From Brachynemurus nebulosus (taxonomy: Eukaryota > Arthropoda > Insecta > Neuroptera > Myrmeleontidae), in NCBI GenBank assembly GCA_035578155.1, contig JAPWDM010000005.1, positions 13,730,832 through 13,794,831 of the forward strand: a stretch of 64,000 nt of DNA. Reading direction: 5' to 3'. The notes under the pieces were generated by a model, which made no database searches, was not told the origin of the DNA, and worked only from the letters and a program-made list of their open reading frames with translations. Both the position numbers and the translations under genes were made by a program. Position 1 is the first letter of the stretch; each line of letters starts with the position of its first letter. Shown piece after piece: positions 1-11,928 of the stretch.

Positions 1-2789
1 AACCAGTCCCCAAAATTTCTAAAAATTTCATTAAAAACGGTTGAATAGTTCTGAGGTTGTGCCACTTGGAGGGATCTTCGGACATATAGACAAACAGACA
101 AACAGTTCGAAAGACAGATACGAAACCAAATGTGTTTGTAAATTAACCAGATTTGTCCGGATTCGAAAAAATCGTATTATAACCGCATTGGCGGAAAACT
201 GGACGGTTGGTAAACTTGATAATAAGTAGTTAGTACAGTCACTTCTGAAAATGAATATTACAAGTAGATTCTGAAACACGCTGTGTGTATAGATTCCATA
301 TACCATCCAAACACATGTATATTAATGTATACTGATATCAATAATTATAAATTTGTTTTTGAAAAGTAAAAAAAATATTTCGCTAATGTTTTATTATAAA
401 TTTGCAGCGTGAAGTAACTTTCTTTAACAATTTACTGTTATAATTATGGTTTTTAGAAAGGAGTTTTTGCATAAATGTTCTTTACATGAAATAGGCCAAT
501 ACGTATAATAAAGTTTTATTTAGTAATTTCTCATTTCTTTACAAAAGACCTCACCGTTTAGTGTTCCGTGCCAGAACTGGACACTAGTGAACTTAATTAT
601 AGGTAGATGTCAAGTTGAATTTCGTTTCTGGAAGTTAATTTCAGGAGAAACCCTGAAAAGCGAAAAAAATTCTTCTCTAAAAGTATCGAGTTTGGTACCA
701 AAGGAGAGCTTATTAAAGCACAAATAATCTCGGGGAGAGGGTACTTCTTAAAAATTGCTTTTCCAGATCCTTACTATTAGAAAGACTACTCAAAAAAATC
801 TGCAAAAATAGGCGTAGATTGAACGAAAATTATAAGGACTGAATTTTCTTACATATTTTTCTGGAAAGCTTGATGACAAGGTTTGCTTTGATGAAGATAT
901 TGTTAGTCGACAATAATCATGTTTAGAAAATGAATTCTAAAATTAAAGTAGAAGGGAGAAATAATTGATAAATTGACACGCGAAAAATATAACGAAGTCC
1001 AGGTTACTTTTGCATATTTCATATTTGTTCAGGTATCCTAAGAAACAATAGATCTAAATAATTCAAAATTTACAAAATTTTTTAAATATTTTCTATAATC
1101 TATCTCGCTTATCTTTCATCTCAAAATAACATAAACAAAGATAGTTTCTTAGATGGTGGCCTTCAGTTAGCGGACAAGCAATAACTAACTTGTAATAAAC
1201 CATGTCGCTAATAATTAATTACTGAAAGGAAAAGAGACGATGTGCGTTGATATATTCAAGAGATACTTTTTTCTTATTCGCCAACAAAAAATATTTGGTC
1301 TACCCTCGTTTGCTATAACATCAAACCCACAGAAGTAACTGATAGTACGGAACACTATTTACGCAAGTACACTTTTATGCTAGGCGACTTTTTTTCGTGA
1401 CAATCTCGAGTAATGATATTGTTACGTGAATGCATAAATATTTACATTTATAACTTACTTTGTCAATTTGTCCACAATTTATAATTAATTGTATAGTCCA
1501 TATACTACGTTACAGAATTTTTAAAATGTTAAGGTCGTGAGAAAACCGACTTCTGGTAAATTTTATTTGACCGTGTATGTGCCTAAATATTCCTTAATTA
1601 TAAATTAGAGCACCATCCAGTTGTCTGTAAACAAATTATCTATAAGATCTGTAGGAGAGTTTCCGGGAAAAAATTATAAATTCGAGGCTAGAAAACAACT
1701 TTGTATGCTTTGAACAACTCTTAAATGAAGTTTAGTAAAAATAAAGGGTATCTTTTTTAGCGTGAAAGAAGTTTAAATGGAAATAAAACACGTATGAATC
1801 AAGTTTGGAGGCCCAATTTGTAACTTTATGGCATTTGTTGTTTGAAAATAATTTCCGACATTCTGTCAGTTCAACTTTGAACCAGATTATCAAGTAATTA
1901 GAGTCTTATTTCGGTAATAACATGAATTACGTTGACGACCAAAGCGTAAATTTTTAGCAGTTTATCAGTATAAGCCTAGAGATTTAACATTTACCCAAAG
2001 AAAATAGTCAGTTGGTGTCAAATTGCGCATCATGGAACCCAATTCATGGGAAAAGTTCGAGAAATAATGATCTATAGATGTCAAATAAAATGGGCAGTTT
2101 TTATTGTTAAGATGAGCGAAATGAAGTCTTCAGTCATGAGGGGGAGGGGCGTCAGTTATCAATACTGCAAATGAATTATATCAGACGTTTTATAATATTT
2201 GAGTAAATCAAGATCATGGAATACATTCTTCAACTCGAGTTTTCTCAAAACTATTATTTTTCAGATAGGTACCTGAGAAAATAATCCTAACACAGCAAAA
2301 CTTATATAAAATAGATACACTAAACTAATAAATCAATTTAAAAATTATGATTTTCTCGTATTTTGTCACTTAATAAATGTTTTCTGTAATATTATTTTTC
2401 ACCACTAGTAGTTATAAATTATAAAAAGAATTTTGAATAATTTTCAAATGTGTTTTCGCCTTTTTTTCTGTTATTCATTTTTTCTACCGTATTTTTAATG
2501 CACTGTTTAAATATAAAAATAATAAATTATTACACTACCTGTAAATGAATATGTAGATTTTTTAAAAATATTTTAAATGATTTATTTCATTTTAAACGGT
2601 AAAAATCAAAAAAAAAAATTAATGATCTTTCTTTTTTTTTTGAAAAAATGTCCTACTTTTAATTCGTGAGGTTTATTTAAAATTTGAATTTTAAATTGAT
2701 ATGTCAAAAATTCAAATAATATATTATACCTAGTTAATATAAATTATTTGAGAAATGGATAAAATTACTTATTTATAAAGGTGTAAGTA
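1..2789. other. AT-rich sequence without recognisable genes
   Basis: No reading frame here resembles a known protein and no RNA gene was seen. The first 130 bases end in a run of GACAAACAGACAAACAG type, like the dispersed repeat described at 26.44 and 55.6 kb, so this may be a decayed end of that family. Short echoes of a TAGTGTTCCGT motif occur near 559 and, inverted, near 1346. Confidence 0.5.
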
Positions 2790-2814
2790 GAGATGTGGTG
2801 AAACAAAACCCTTA

Positions 2815-2900
2815 TAAGATCACTCTCGTATTCGCTTGTCCGTCTATCACAGAGGTTTTTCACAAAATTTTTTTTTTTCAAATTAGGGAGTGTTTCAAAT
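2815..2900 (-). repeat. Fragment of a dispersed repeat (GTCCGTCT family)
   Basis: The block GATCACTCTCGTATTCG followed by TTGTCCGTCT and a poly-T-rich stretch matches, in the same orientation, the better preserved copy at 55625-55765, and in opposite orientation the copies at 26440 and 43480. Only the central module is preserved here. The family is not classified: I see no TIR, tail or coding sequence. Confidence 0.45.
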
Positions 2901-4719
2901 ACAAAATTTTGTTTTTGAAACATTCATTACTCTTCCCTGTGGGCGGAGAGGGCCCTTTTTCATAAGTTTTTAAGCGTTTACAAGGAACGCCATATCTCGA
3001 AAAGTAATGAATATTTTTAAAATATTTTTTTATTATTTTATTCCTAAAGGACCTGTCGATAAAGCTGAGTATGGGTTTCAGGTAATTTTAAAAATTAACT
3101 ATAAAAATGTAATTCCAAATTTCTAAAAATTATAAAAACCAATTTTTTATTAAAAAAAAAAAGTTTAAAAATAGTTAAAATTGTTTAAATGGAAAAAGCA
3201 TACTCCACTTTATGCGCAATATGTTTATGAACAAATTTAAAAAAAATTAAGTCTCTATCTTTTCTAGAACTTGAGATATGATTTTCCTTGTCGGGAAAAA
3301 CACAACTTTCGGGAAACGGTAAAATGACATACAATGCAGATGTTGAAAAAAACAAATCAACCCTGAGGAAATACGTCTACGAAGGCATACAAATAAAAGA
3401 ACATTATCTCAGTGCATACTATAACTCATGTACACACCAAAACTAAATATTACTGATCAAATCGCGAGGGGGGAGGCGAGCGTTTTCCGCAAAGGTGCAG
3501 CAACTTGTTTGTGCAGCGGCTCACAAATAAATATTTTTCTACTTGAAAAAAAAAAATTTTTGGTCATATTCTATATATCACCGTGTTTGGAAAGAATCAC
3601 AGAACAAAATAAAAACAAAAAACGAGATTCGAAAAAAATTAGTTTATTAGCCGTTTCTGGCGTGAACTCCCCCCTAACAAAGAGTACATTTTAAAAAAAA
3701 AAAAAACGCATAACAGAATTAGAAGTTATCGATTTTATCAATTTTACGAATTTTTAATTTAAAATTTTACCTACTTCGTGTGTTTATTTCAGTTTATAAG
3801 AAGTTGCCATGTATATAATACATAACAATAAGCTAAATAATAGTAGTCTTACTGTATCCACGCTTATTAAATTTAATTGACTGTTGTAAGTTTTTAATTA
3901 ATTTTATACTAATTTTCAACTAATTATAAATTTATAAATTATATAATAATTTACTTATAACTGAATTTTCATTTAAAAGAGGTATTCACAGTTTAAAATT
4001 TAGTATTTTATAATGCCAATAAATTTTTAATATCAATTAATTTAAAAATTATAAATAAATATTATTTTTCTAAATATTTTTTAATTAAGAATATTATATA
4101 TAAAATTATTTATACAACTCATTATATCGAATTCAATATTGCTTATGAAAGTTGTTTTTAATTAATATTTTTATTTATAATACCATTCGGTAAAGTACTC
4201 ACTTTAATCGAAACGAAATGTATAAGCAGGGCTAACAAAAATTTGTATTTAAATAAAATTACAAATGCAAAATCATTTTTACCTAATTATTGGGGACAAT
4301 TTAACACATTATGTGTATTAAATTCCATAAGAATATTGTGGTTTCTTCACTTTAACTGTGAAAATTAAATTAGTCGAATAGGTAAATATCACAGACCAAT
4401 GAACATATTATATAGTATATTCTATGGACTAATTATATAAATGTATAATTGAAGCAGCCAGTTACGACCAAGTTCCGACCTTAATAGTATTCTGTAATAT
4501 AGTAATGGATGGTATCCGTAGTAACGTTTTCAAATAATTATTCTAAAAATAAAATATTGATAATAAAATTTTACTTTTTTTGAGAAGAAACTGCAAAATT
4601 TTGAAAGCAAAAAAGTGGTATTCACTGTAATTCATTTAAATGTCAACACTTTCTAAAGCATTACAGAAATGTTTAGAATCGATTCTTTAATTTTAAATAT
4701 AGTTCTTGTGGCTTGAAAT
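2901..4719. other. AT-rich sequence, nothing recognised
   Basis: The stretch is dominated by A and T runs. It holds small palindromes, such as one around 4298-4324 built on AATTTAACACA, but no gene, RNA or bounded element that I can support. Confidence 0.5.
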
Positions 4720-4945
4720 TATTTCTGCAATTAATTGGAATAACATTAGGTCGTGCAATATGAAATGTCGCTTTTCGACCATTTGGCCAACCACGTGGTC
4801 GAAAAGCGACCATGTAATTCAGATAAATATTTAAGAGCAATTTTTTAAATAGAATTCTTATAGTCAGGAATTATTTCCGATATTAACTGGAATAATATTA
4901 GTTCTTGTAATCTGAAATGTCGTTTTTTAGCCACTTGGTCGAGAA
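4720..4945. repeat. Degenerate direct duplication with a 15-bp-stem hairpin
   Basis: Two diverged direct copies (about 4720-4810 and 4865-4945) share the order AATTATTTC, GGAATAA, ATATTAG and TGAAATGTCG. The first copy ends in a perfect hairpin: arms 4767-4781 (GTCGCTTTTCGACCA) and 4796-4810, with a 14-base loop. The second copy has lost the right arm. The hairpin is either the end of a decayed element or a local inverted duplication. Confidence 0.6.
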
Positions 4946-5107
4946 TGTAATTTGACGTTCACGGGCGAATCATGATATAGACAAATGAGATAAATGGCTA
5001 AGGTCCAACCAAACTGTCTGTTTCAAATATTTGAATCAATATTTGAGAATCGTTTTATTCACGTTATTTTGCTTTGTTTTGTTTATTGTTCTATATCTTT
5101 GTTTGGG

Positions 5108-6349
5108 CACCAAAGTGGGGTAGTGTAAAAATTATGAGTCCATGTTCAAATGCATGTTCAAGTGGTTCAAGTGTATATAATTTGATTTGACTTTTGAGTT
5201 CTATACGGAGCTACTTGTATCTTCATGTATGTCAGAGTCAAAGAAGGTTTTTTGTGTTTGACAAAAAAATTGTTTATCATTACCACACGGAGAGAAAAAT
5301 CATATAGTTTTTGTAGATAAAATTTCAGAAAAATTACCATGCTCTCTTATAATGCGTGCGCGATCGACGACCAAAGTAAAAAATATATTACAGCATGGTA
5401 AAATTTAATGTGCTAACACGCTATACCTGTAAAAACTTCGAAGATGCCCGATCGTTTCCGACGTTCGATTCTTTATGATGCATACAAAAATGATTGGCAA
5501 CCATATATTCTAATACTGAAGATAGTGAAGTAACAAAATGATGAATTAACCGATGACCATCCGTCCTGTAAGACATTCTAATGAACACTGCTTCGACACT
5601 ACACAATATTACACCAGCAGTGTGACCAGCTACTTGCAACACCATCAGTCTGGCTATGTGAGCTTCATATATGATTGTGTTGATACCTTCTGCAGCTTGC
5701 CTCGCTATGTGACAGCGTTGAAACCTTCTCTTTCTTTCTTTCTATTATTAGCTTCTTTTCTTCTTTTCTACTTTTCTTCTATTTTAAGACAGCATGGTAA
5801 TTTTTGTAAGAAAAAAAATTAAAAAATATTTTTTTGTCGGCAATGGAACTTTTTACTGTGCTGTTTTACAAATTTTTCGGAGCTAATATTACGGAAAGAA
5901 CATTCTATCCTTTAAATTTTCTATGATTAATTATAATTTTTATATATTTACCGCACAAAATTGAATATGTTCACCTTTTACACGTCGATTGTAGTGCTAA
6001 GCACAGTAATTTTTATATGAATTTTCTCTCTGTGTAGGAAACTGGTGCCATATTACAACAAGTATTGTACAGACACGTAACTTTACCAAATTTAGTTACA
6101 GCACTAACATTAAATATATTTCTAAATATGTATATTAGATGAAAATTATAAATATTATGTAGAAGTATACCATTTAATTATTCCTCTTTATTTTATAATC
6201 ATTTAGTAATATTTACAGATAATATTTATATTTTTAATAAAGTTAGCTCCGTATAGAACTCAAAAATCAAATCAAATTATATACACTTGAACCACTTGAA
6301 CGTGCATTTAAACATAGATTCATAATTTTTACACTAGCCTCAAAGTGTG
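5108..6349. mobile_element. TIR element with about 105-bp inverted ends, host of a nested element
   Basis: The block at 5108-5215 recurs in reverse complement at 6242-6349. Both carry GTGTAAAAATTATGA, the doubled word CAAGTGGTTCAAGTG and the inner edge TATACGGAGCTA. The arms are about 90 percent alike by eye. Nearly all of the interior is taken up by the separate element at 5286-6034, so this outer element was originally only a few hundred bases long. The exact outer edges and target duplication are not clear, so the superfamily is open. Confidence 0.7.
5286..6034. mobile_element. CACGGAGAG-family TIR element, copy 1 (nested)
   Basis: The ends read CACGGAGAGAAAAATCATA on the left and ATGAATTTTCTCTCTGTG on the right, and the right side is followed by TA. 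The same ends bound copies at 37642-38442 and 50108-50323, both between TA dinucleotides, which suggests a Tc1/mariner-type target site. Copies 1 and 2 also share their interior, including CCTCGCTATGTGACAGCGTT and TACACGTCGATTGTA. No transposase frame is visible, so this is non-autonomous. It lies between the inverted arms of the element at 5108-6349 and is therefore younger than it. Confidence 0.75.
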
Positions 6350-7644
6350 TTAATCCGTCTCTGTATATGTCATCAAGTTGAAAAATTGAATAGAAAATCG
6401 TATATTCAAGAAAGAACTCCCAAAATTGCCTTAAAAACTTACCTATAAACTAATTCAAGTTTATTCCAAAATATTAAAAATTTTATTTTATAGCTTGGGT
6501 TCTTCTAAAACTTACAGTTCCGCCTCCCACTACATAAACGGAACTTAAAAAATTTATTAACTTGCATATTATATGTTTTTTTACAAATTTTTTTTCGTTC
6601 TTTATTTCTGATTACAACAGCAACCGTTTGACTTTAAAAATATTTTAATTTAATATTAAATGAAAAGTAATCAATAGAAATAGTAAACGTATAAATAAAT
6701 ATCTAATATTACCTACATGTATCTGTTTTCAATTTTACAATTTAATTTTAAATTCATTGTGACATAACAATAATTCATACAAAAACGATTTTTTTTACAA
6801 TCGACTACCAATCAATGATATTATATATATAGATACGTTATAAGCTGTTAAAAACTGGTCCCTTAAAAGTGAGGTAATTGCCTCACTTTGCCTGCATTAG
6901 TCGTCAGTCTTACAGCAAACTTCAATGAGTAAAGATCGTACAAATTCGTAGTAAAATGCCGTCATTTGTAATGAAAAACTGTAGGAATTATACAAGAACT
7001 GTAAAAAATAGAAAAAATATATCATTTCATTCTTAAGTATTGATAATTTCTTTATTTTTAATGAGTTTTAATTGCATTGTTGCTATGAATTATGTAACCA
7101 AATAAACAAACATTCTTTCCATTCCTTATAGTACATAATCAAACGTACATATTTACATACTCTGTCTTTTTCTCACATAGGTGTTTTCTGTAGTGTGTTC
7201 ATGTGTTGCAATCTCTCTTTTACAGAACATGCGTAATGCTAATGTATGAAGGTACACAGTACACACACTACAGTTGGACAAATTTGGGTCTATTTTTTTT
7301 GTACATTTAGTACGGTTATAACGTATCTATATATATTACATCATTGCTACCAATACCAATTTTTTTGTTTCAAATTGAAACAATAATATATCTACATGTT
7401 GTAGTGTTTACTTTTTTCTTTTACTTTAACCTATAAATGGCTTTAATGCATACATATTTCTGTTTGACAGTACAAAAAGTTTGCTTAGGTAACAACTCTT
7501 TAATTGTATACAGCTCAGAACAACAAAAGTTTGGTTAAATAACAGCTCTTTAATTGTAACCGACATAAATGGCGATTGAAAAAAAGAATCATAGAGGTAT
7601 ATGTATGCTTACTGTAATTGTAAACAAATACAATATTATATGTA
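6350..7644. other. AT-rich sequence with a short hairpin
   Basis: No gene is recognised. A clean hairpin with AAAGTGAGG at 6866-6874 pairs with CCTCACTTT at 6881-6889. A second weak dyad built on GTAGTGTG and CACACTAC lies at 7189-7272. A near-tandem duplication around AACAACTCTTTAATTGTA occupies 7474-7560. Confidence 0.45.
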
Positions 7645-8581
7645 GGAGAGACCGGGGCATGTTGACACAGTTTTTAGTTTTCGATTTTTCTAATTTCTTG
7701 TATTACAGCTATTTACATGCTTTTTATACTCAAATATAACTTGATTATTAAGCTTCATTTTGACACCTATAAAAACCTTCCTACTATCATACCTTTTTAG
7801 ATACTTAACTTTTTCTTGAGTGATGTCGCCTGTATAAACATGCCCCGTTTACGGGGCATGTTTATACAGTACCTAGGGTAAGTTTACTTTCTACACACCT
7901 AGGGTAAGTTTACTTTCTACACACTTTCTAAAATGGGGAAAAATAGGGCTAACAACTGTAAAAAAAAACAAAAAACAAATAAATATGCGAATCAGTTTTA
8001 TTAGCAAAAAAATAACACAAAACTTCCAATTCAAATACCAAAAAATATAAAATAACGAAAAATCCATAGGATCTACAAATCAATTAGGGTGAGTCACAGT
8101 CAAAATCACTGTTACAGTTCATGCACACAAAAAAAAATTGAATCAGCTTCAATAAACCTACAGTTATCATATGTGTAAACATACCCCATGTGCCTTGTGT
8201 AAATTTGCCCCTTCGGCATATTTTCAACAAAATATAACCTATAAATTTTTTAATGAGATTAGCATTTAACAAACTATCTTAAAATAGCCCTAAAAGAACC
8301 GCCTAACAAGATAATCCATTATGAATTGTATTGTAAGATCTAATAGTATAATTACTATTCACATCAAGATAGTAGTGTAAAAATTTACTCATTTCAAAAA
8401 AAATCACAAATTCTGCTCTACGTTGTTTATTACTAATAGTACTGGTTGCAAACTGATGTACTTGCAAATGGCAGTCTCAGTAACTTGTTTGGCCTGACAA
8501 GTGCTGCGCTCCGATCAACGGTTTGTGAGTTATAAGGATTGTGCAAACTTACGCCTGTACCAAACTTGCCCCGGTCTCCCC
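7645..8581. mobile_element. Iteron-bearing TIR element, family 1 (GGGGCATGTTTACAC)
   Basis: The inverted ends are GGAGAGACCGGGGCATG at the left and CTTGCCCCGGTCTCCCC at the right. The left end follows TA; the right is followed by TG, possibly a mutated TA. The end motif GGGGCATGTTKAYAC is repeated inside: 7654-7668 and 7853-7867 on the plus strand; 7832-7846, 8173-8187, 8197-8211 and the right end 8557-8572 on the minus strand. A 26-bp tandem pair at 7871-7922 contains a related GGGTAAGTTTAC. About 937 bp with no transposase frame. The repeated motif is plausibly a binding site for a transposase supplied elsewhere; that is inference. Confidence 0.8.
7871..7922. repeat. Perfect 26-bp tandem duplication
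   Basis: Two identical 26-bp units starting ACCTAGGGTAAGTTTAC lie head to tail inside the element at 7645-8581. Perfect identity suggests a recent slip or duplication. Each unit includes a degenerate form of the element's end motif. Confidence 0.9.
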
Positions 8582-9045
8582 TGCAATCTAACTTAACGAA
8601 TTTTCACTTATTGCTAGTGGAACGTATTTTACGTCTTTGTTTGACGCGCGTGCAGAAAAAGGCACACGTAGCAAATATGTGGGAGAGTGTGGTGATTGTT
8701 ACTTTTTTTTTTATTCGGTAACAAAATTTGCAGAAGTGTAGAAAAACAATAGATTGGCGGTACATTTAAAATAATTTTAAATACGTGTATTGTACCTGTA
8801 ATACTTAGAATGAATGTAATGAAACACAACAAAAGTTTTTTTGGTCATTTTTGATAGTCTACCACTTGGAGGAAATTTTCTGATTCTTTTGTTAAATAGA
8901 ATTACCTATGGAATTTCACATTCACTGTCGAATGTTTTCGACTACGACACCATCAACGTCTAAAACTGTGACAAAGATAATGGTTAAATTTCGAGAATCC
9001 GTTGATTTTCTTTTTTAAATCTCGCTCACTAAAACAAATCAACTA
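8582..9045. other. Spacer between two TIR elements
   Basis: AT-rich sequence with no gene, RNA or bounded repeat that I recognise. Confidence 0.5.
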
Positions 9046-9607
9046 AGGTACCTGGGGGTAATATGGTTAATCGGTTAATATGGTCATTTTCTTATATCTC
9101 GAAAAGTACAAGAAATATATAACAAATGGCACCATTAGTATAGAGCCCATAGTCAACCAAATTAGTAAACCAGATGTCGTGGGTACTGTTTTACAGACGC
9201 CACTTTGACATAGTTAAAAAAAGTTCAGTTCTGCAGAAATTTGTGTTCAATTTGTGTAAACTTCCCGGATTGTCATGAGGATCGACCTTCTATTTCTTCA
9301 TTCTCTGTTCAATCTAGACCTTCAACATCTACAAGAAATATGGACGAAAAAAGTAAATTATCCTTCACAGACATGACGAAGACATGATTATGACTATATT
9401 TTCCACATGATGGAAATATGGCCATTTTCCCTTGTTTTAAATAAACTGATTTTTCTTTAAGTTCTTAATTGTTACCAAAATTTTTGTGCTTTTCCTTTTT
9501 AACAATACATTAACAATAGTTGACGATTGGTTTTTTTCTCTTTCCTTCTCCTAGTTTTTGATATATGACCTTAAAGCTTAAGGTGACCGTATTACCCCCA
9601 TGTACCT
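9046..9607. mobile_element. Iteron-bearing TIR element, family 3 (GGGGTAATATGGTCA)
   Basis: The ends are AGGTACCTGGGGGTAATA on the left and TATTACCCCCATGTACCT on the right, between TA dinucleotides at 9044-9045 and 9608-9609. The motif (G)GGTTAATATGGTCA appears twice at the left end (from 9053 and 9072), once internally near 9413 as AATATGGCCATTTT, and inverted at the right end. 562 bp, no coding frame. It shares architecture, but not sequence, with 7645-8581 and 47711-48761. A TA target points to the Tc1/mariner/pogo group, without proof. Confidence 0.8.
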
Positions 9608-10139
9608 TATCTGAAATTTCGTTATGTTAAAAATTAATTCGTATCTTCCATTAAAAAAATCACTTACAACTTTAGCATCATTTCTCGGCCAAAATAACCA
9701 TTATAAGGAAGAGTAGGTATTCTTGAGGGTAGCTAGTTTATGTGTCGGTATGGAACGAAATTGGGCTCAAGTTACCGGTCCTCCTTTAGTCGGTGCAATT
9801 AATGTTAGCTGTAAAAATCGTGGTGTGTATACCTATACTTAAAACATGGTCAAGTGTGAGTAGACCACCTACTACGATGATAGACATAAGGAATTTAAAA
9901 AGAAAATTTCGTAGTTATGTCTATCAAATCTTAAAGAGAAAATTTTCCAAGTGCGTGCCGAGCCACGGAAAATTAGGGTTCCGAGAATAATAAACTGTAA
10001 TAAATATTCTGAAATTTGTGCAAAACTTTAGCTCCTGACTATTTAACCTTAATTTAATTTTTCTATTTTTCAATTTTGGCAAAACTAATCAAAGTGTGCC
10101 AAACCGCGCAAAAGGATGTCAGATATGACGTAACCATTA
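9608..10139. other. Spacer, nothing recognised
   Basis: No gene or bounded element was found. A short open frame at 9793-9990 has no recognisable similarity and no coding context. Confidence 0.45.
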
Positions 10140-10340
10140 GTGTTCCGTGGTTCGGACTACGAAACACTAAAAAGTGTGCGCGCATAGATTAGCTGACAGT
10201 TTATGGAACAGACGCAAGAAGTACTTTACCAAGTACTAACTGTAAGTAACTATACACTGAGTGTAATTCAAAGTAGTTACTTACGTACATGCATATATAA
10301 AAGGACTTTCACCGAGTAATAAATCACTTAACCGCAACAG
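10140..10340 (+). promoter_or_regulatory. TATA-like site with dyads; possible solo LTR
   Basis: A TATATAAAAGG sequence at 10295-10305 lies about 15 bases before AATAAA (10319-10324). Upstream is a dyad of GTAAGTAACTA and TAGTTACTTAC (about 10243-10288). Further upstream, TAGTGTT and AACACTA form another dyad (10138-10169). A TATA box, a nearby polyadenylation-like hexamer and a TG start at 10140 are the layout of an LTR. However, I found no matching CA end, no target duplication and no second LTR. It could equally be the promoter of an unrecognised transcript or chance in AT-rich DNA. Confidence 0.25.
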
Positions 10341-10770
10341 TACAGATACTTCTTGTTATGTTTTAATGCTGTTGGCTTTGTTAAATAACCTGCCATGTAA
10401 GGACAATTTTTTAAAATTGTAATCACAAAAAAACCATTGCTCATTGTTAAACATTATGCAGATGTATGTAAGCTAAGTATTCTTTATTCATGCTGTTTTA
10501 AAAGACATGTTACGTAGTATTTAAATATGCAATTACGATTCACATTACTAAATTATGGTTCTTGTTTTTCTTGCCTTTACTTTTGCCTATGAACATTCTG
10601 AACGTCGTTCTATCGAGGAAATAGTTTTCTTAGGAAAATTTTTAAATTTTGTGTACTAACGTTATTGAGAATATACTCATGATATTTGTTCTATTTTCCT
10701 TTAAAAAAAAAATATTTATTTTATGTGAATAGAAAAAAATCGATGTAAAGGTGTGTGTCAAAATTCACTA

Positions 10771-11645
10771 CTGGACAATTCCATGGAAAAGGCTCAATAA
10801 TTGAAAAAAATAAATAATTGTTATTGGTAGTAAAAATACGTTAATATGATGGCAACACTATAGTACTTTAGGTTCCCAAAATTTCAATAAAAGTTTGTTT
10901 TTAGTTTTTTAGAAATAGTGTAATTTTCAATGTTTTGTCGTAAGTATAAGCTAATAGTGTATTTTATAGTGGTGTTTTAATTAAATTTTCATGGCAAGTA
11001 TTTAGAATTATTGCAATCCTAATTGAATCCTTAACGGGAATAGAATTCATTATAAATTTACAGATTTTGAAAAATCTTAAGAAATTTTTTATTTTAGGTA
11101 ATAAATAATAAAAATAAGTACATTTTTGTACCTTTAAAATTATTTTAAAGTTCCTATTTTATGTCCTATAGTGTCAGTTTCTAGGATTTCATTTAAAAAT
11201 ACTACTTTGTTGCAATTCAAAGTGATGGTAGTGTCAGTCACGTTTTGATCTGTAGTGTCAGTCACGAATTATTTTTCGAATAACTACTTTTCTAAAAAAG
11301 TAAAGTCTTTCATTTTATCATTTTCCAATAATTTGTTTCATATACTTCGGTTAAATATACAATTTAGAATTATAACGTCTGTACAGAGGAAGATTTTCGA
11401 AGTTTAAAAACACTCTCGAAAGCGACTTCCTTTTGCATGTAGTGTCAGTCACATTTACATTTTATTAAATAAATCATATTTAACAACTTTATTTGTGCAC
11501 ACTTTTTATTACAGAGGGATAATTGGGGTATCAACTATAAAACCATGCTAAAATTGAAACTGTAAACATAGTGATATTCGTAATATAAGGCAAAATAAAA
11601 CGTAAATTGTGTCAAATGTAGAGTCAGTCACATATGGAATTGCCC
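10771..11645. mobile_element. Iteron-bearing element, family 4 (GTAGTGTCAGTCAC)
   Basis: The left end, after TA at 10769-10770, reads CTGGACAATTCCATGG. The right end reads ATATGGAATTGCCC and is followed by TA at 11646-11647. A 14-base motif GTAGTGTCAGTCAC is exact at 11228-11241, 11252-11265 and 11439-11452. One-base or few-base variants lie at 11168-11181 and 11618-11631, the last abutting the right end. All five point the same way, unlike the inverted copies in families 1 and 2. About 875 bp, no coding frame. Confidence 0.75.
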
Positions 11646-11928
11646 TACTCCATTTGAACTACATTTATTAGTTGGATTGCTTCTTGCAAATAATATCATA
11701 TCATATCCACACCTATCCTAATTCGAAAATACGATATTTTTCCTTTGACATCTTTTGTGTATCTAATGTTTGCGTGTATTGCAATTTATTGTAACTTTTG
11801 TGTATGGCAGTACAATTATAAACACTGTCAGCCCCTGCCTTTAATATTGTAGGATGTTTAATATTTAGGTATTTTTCGAATTACTTAGCAACATTATACT
11901 TTGAATTACCATATCCGTTGCATGTTAA

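Noticed and set aside
3428..3694. 88-codon frame with a GC-richer start
   Set aside because: No recognisable domain, lysine runs encoded by poly-A, and no conserved neighbour.
7832..8572. CRISPR-like array of the GGGGCATGTTTACAC motif
   Set aside because: Spacing is irregular, orientations are mixed, copies are degenerate, and the context is a eukaryotic TIR element.
10140..10340. Solo LTR
   Set aside because: No CA end, no target duplication and no second copy in the window; reported only as a low-confidence regulatory site.
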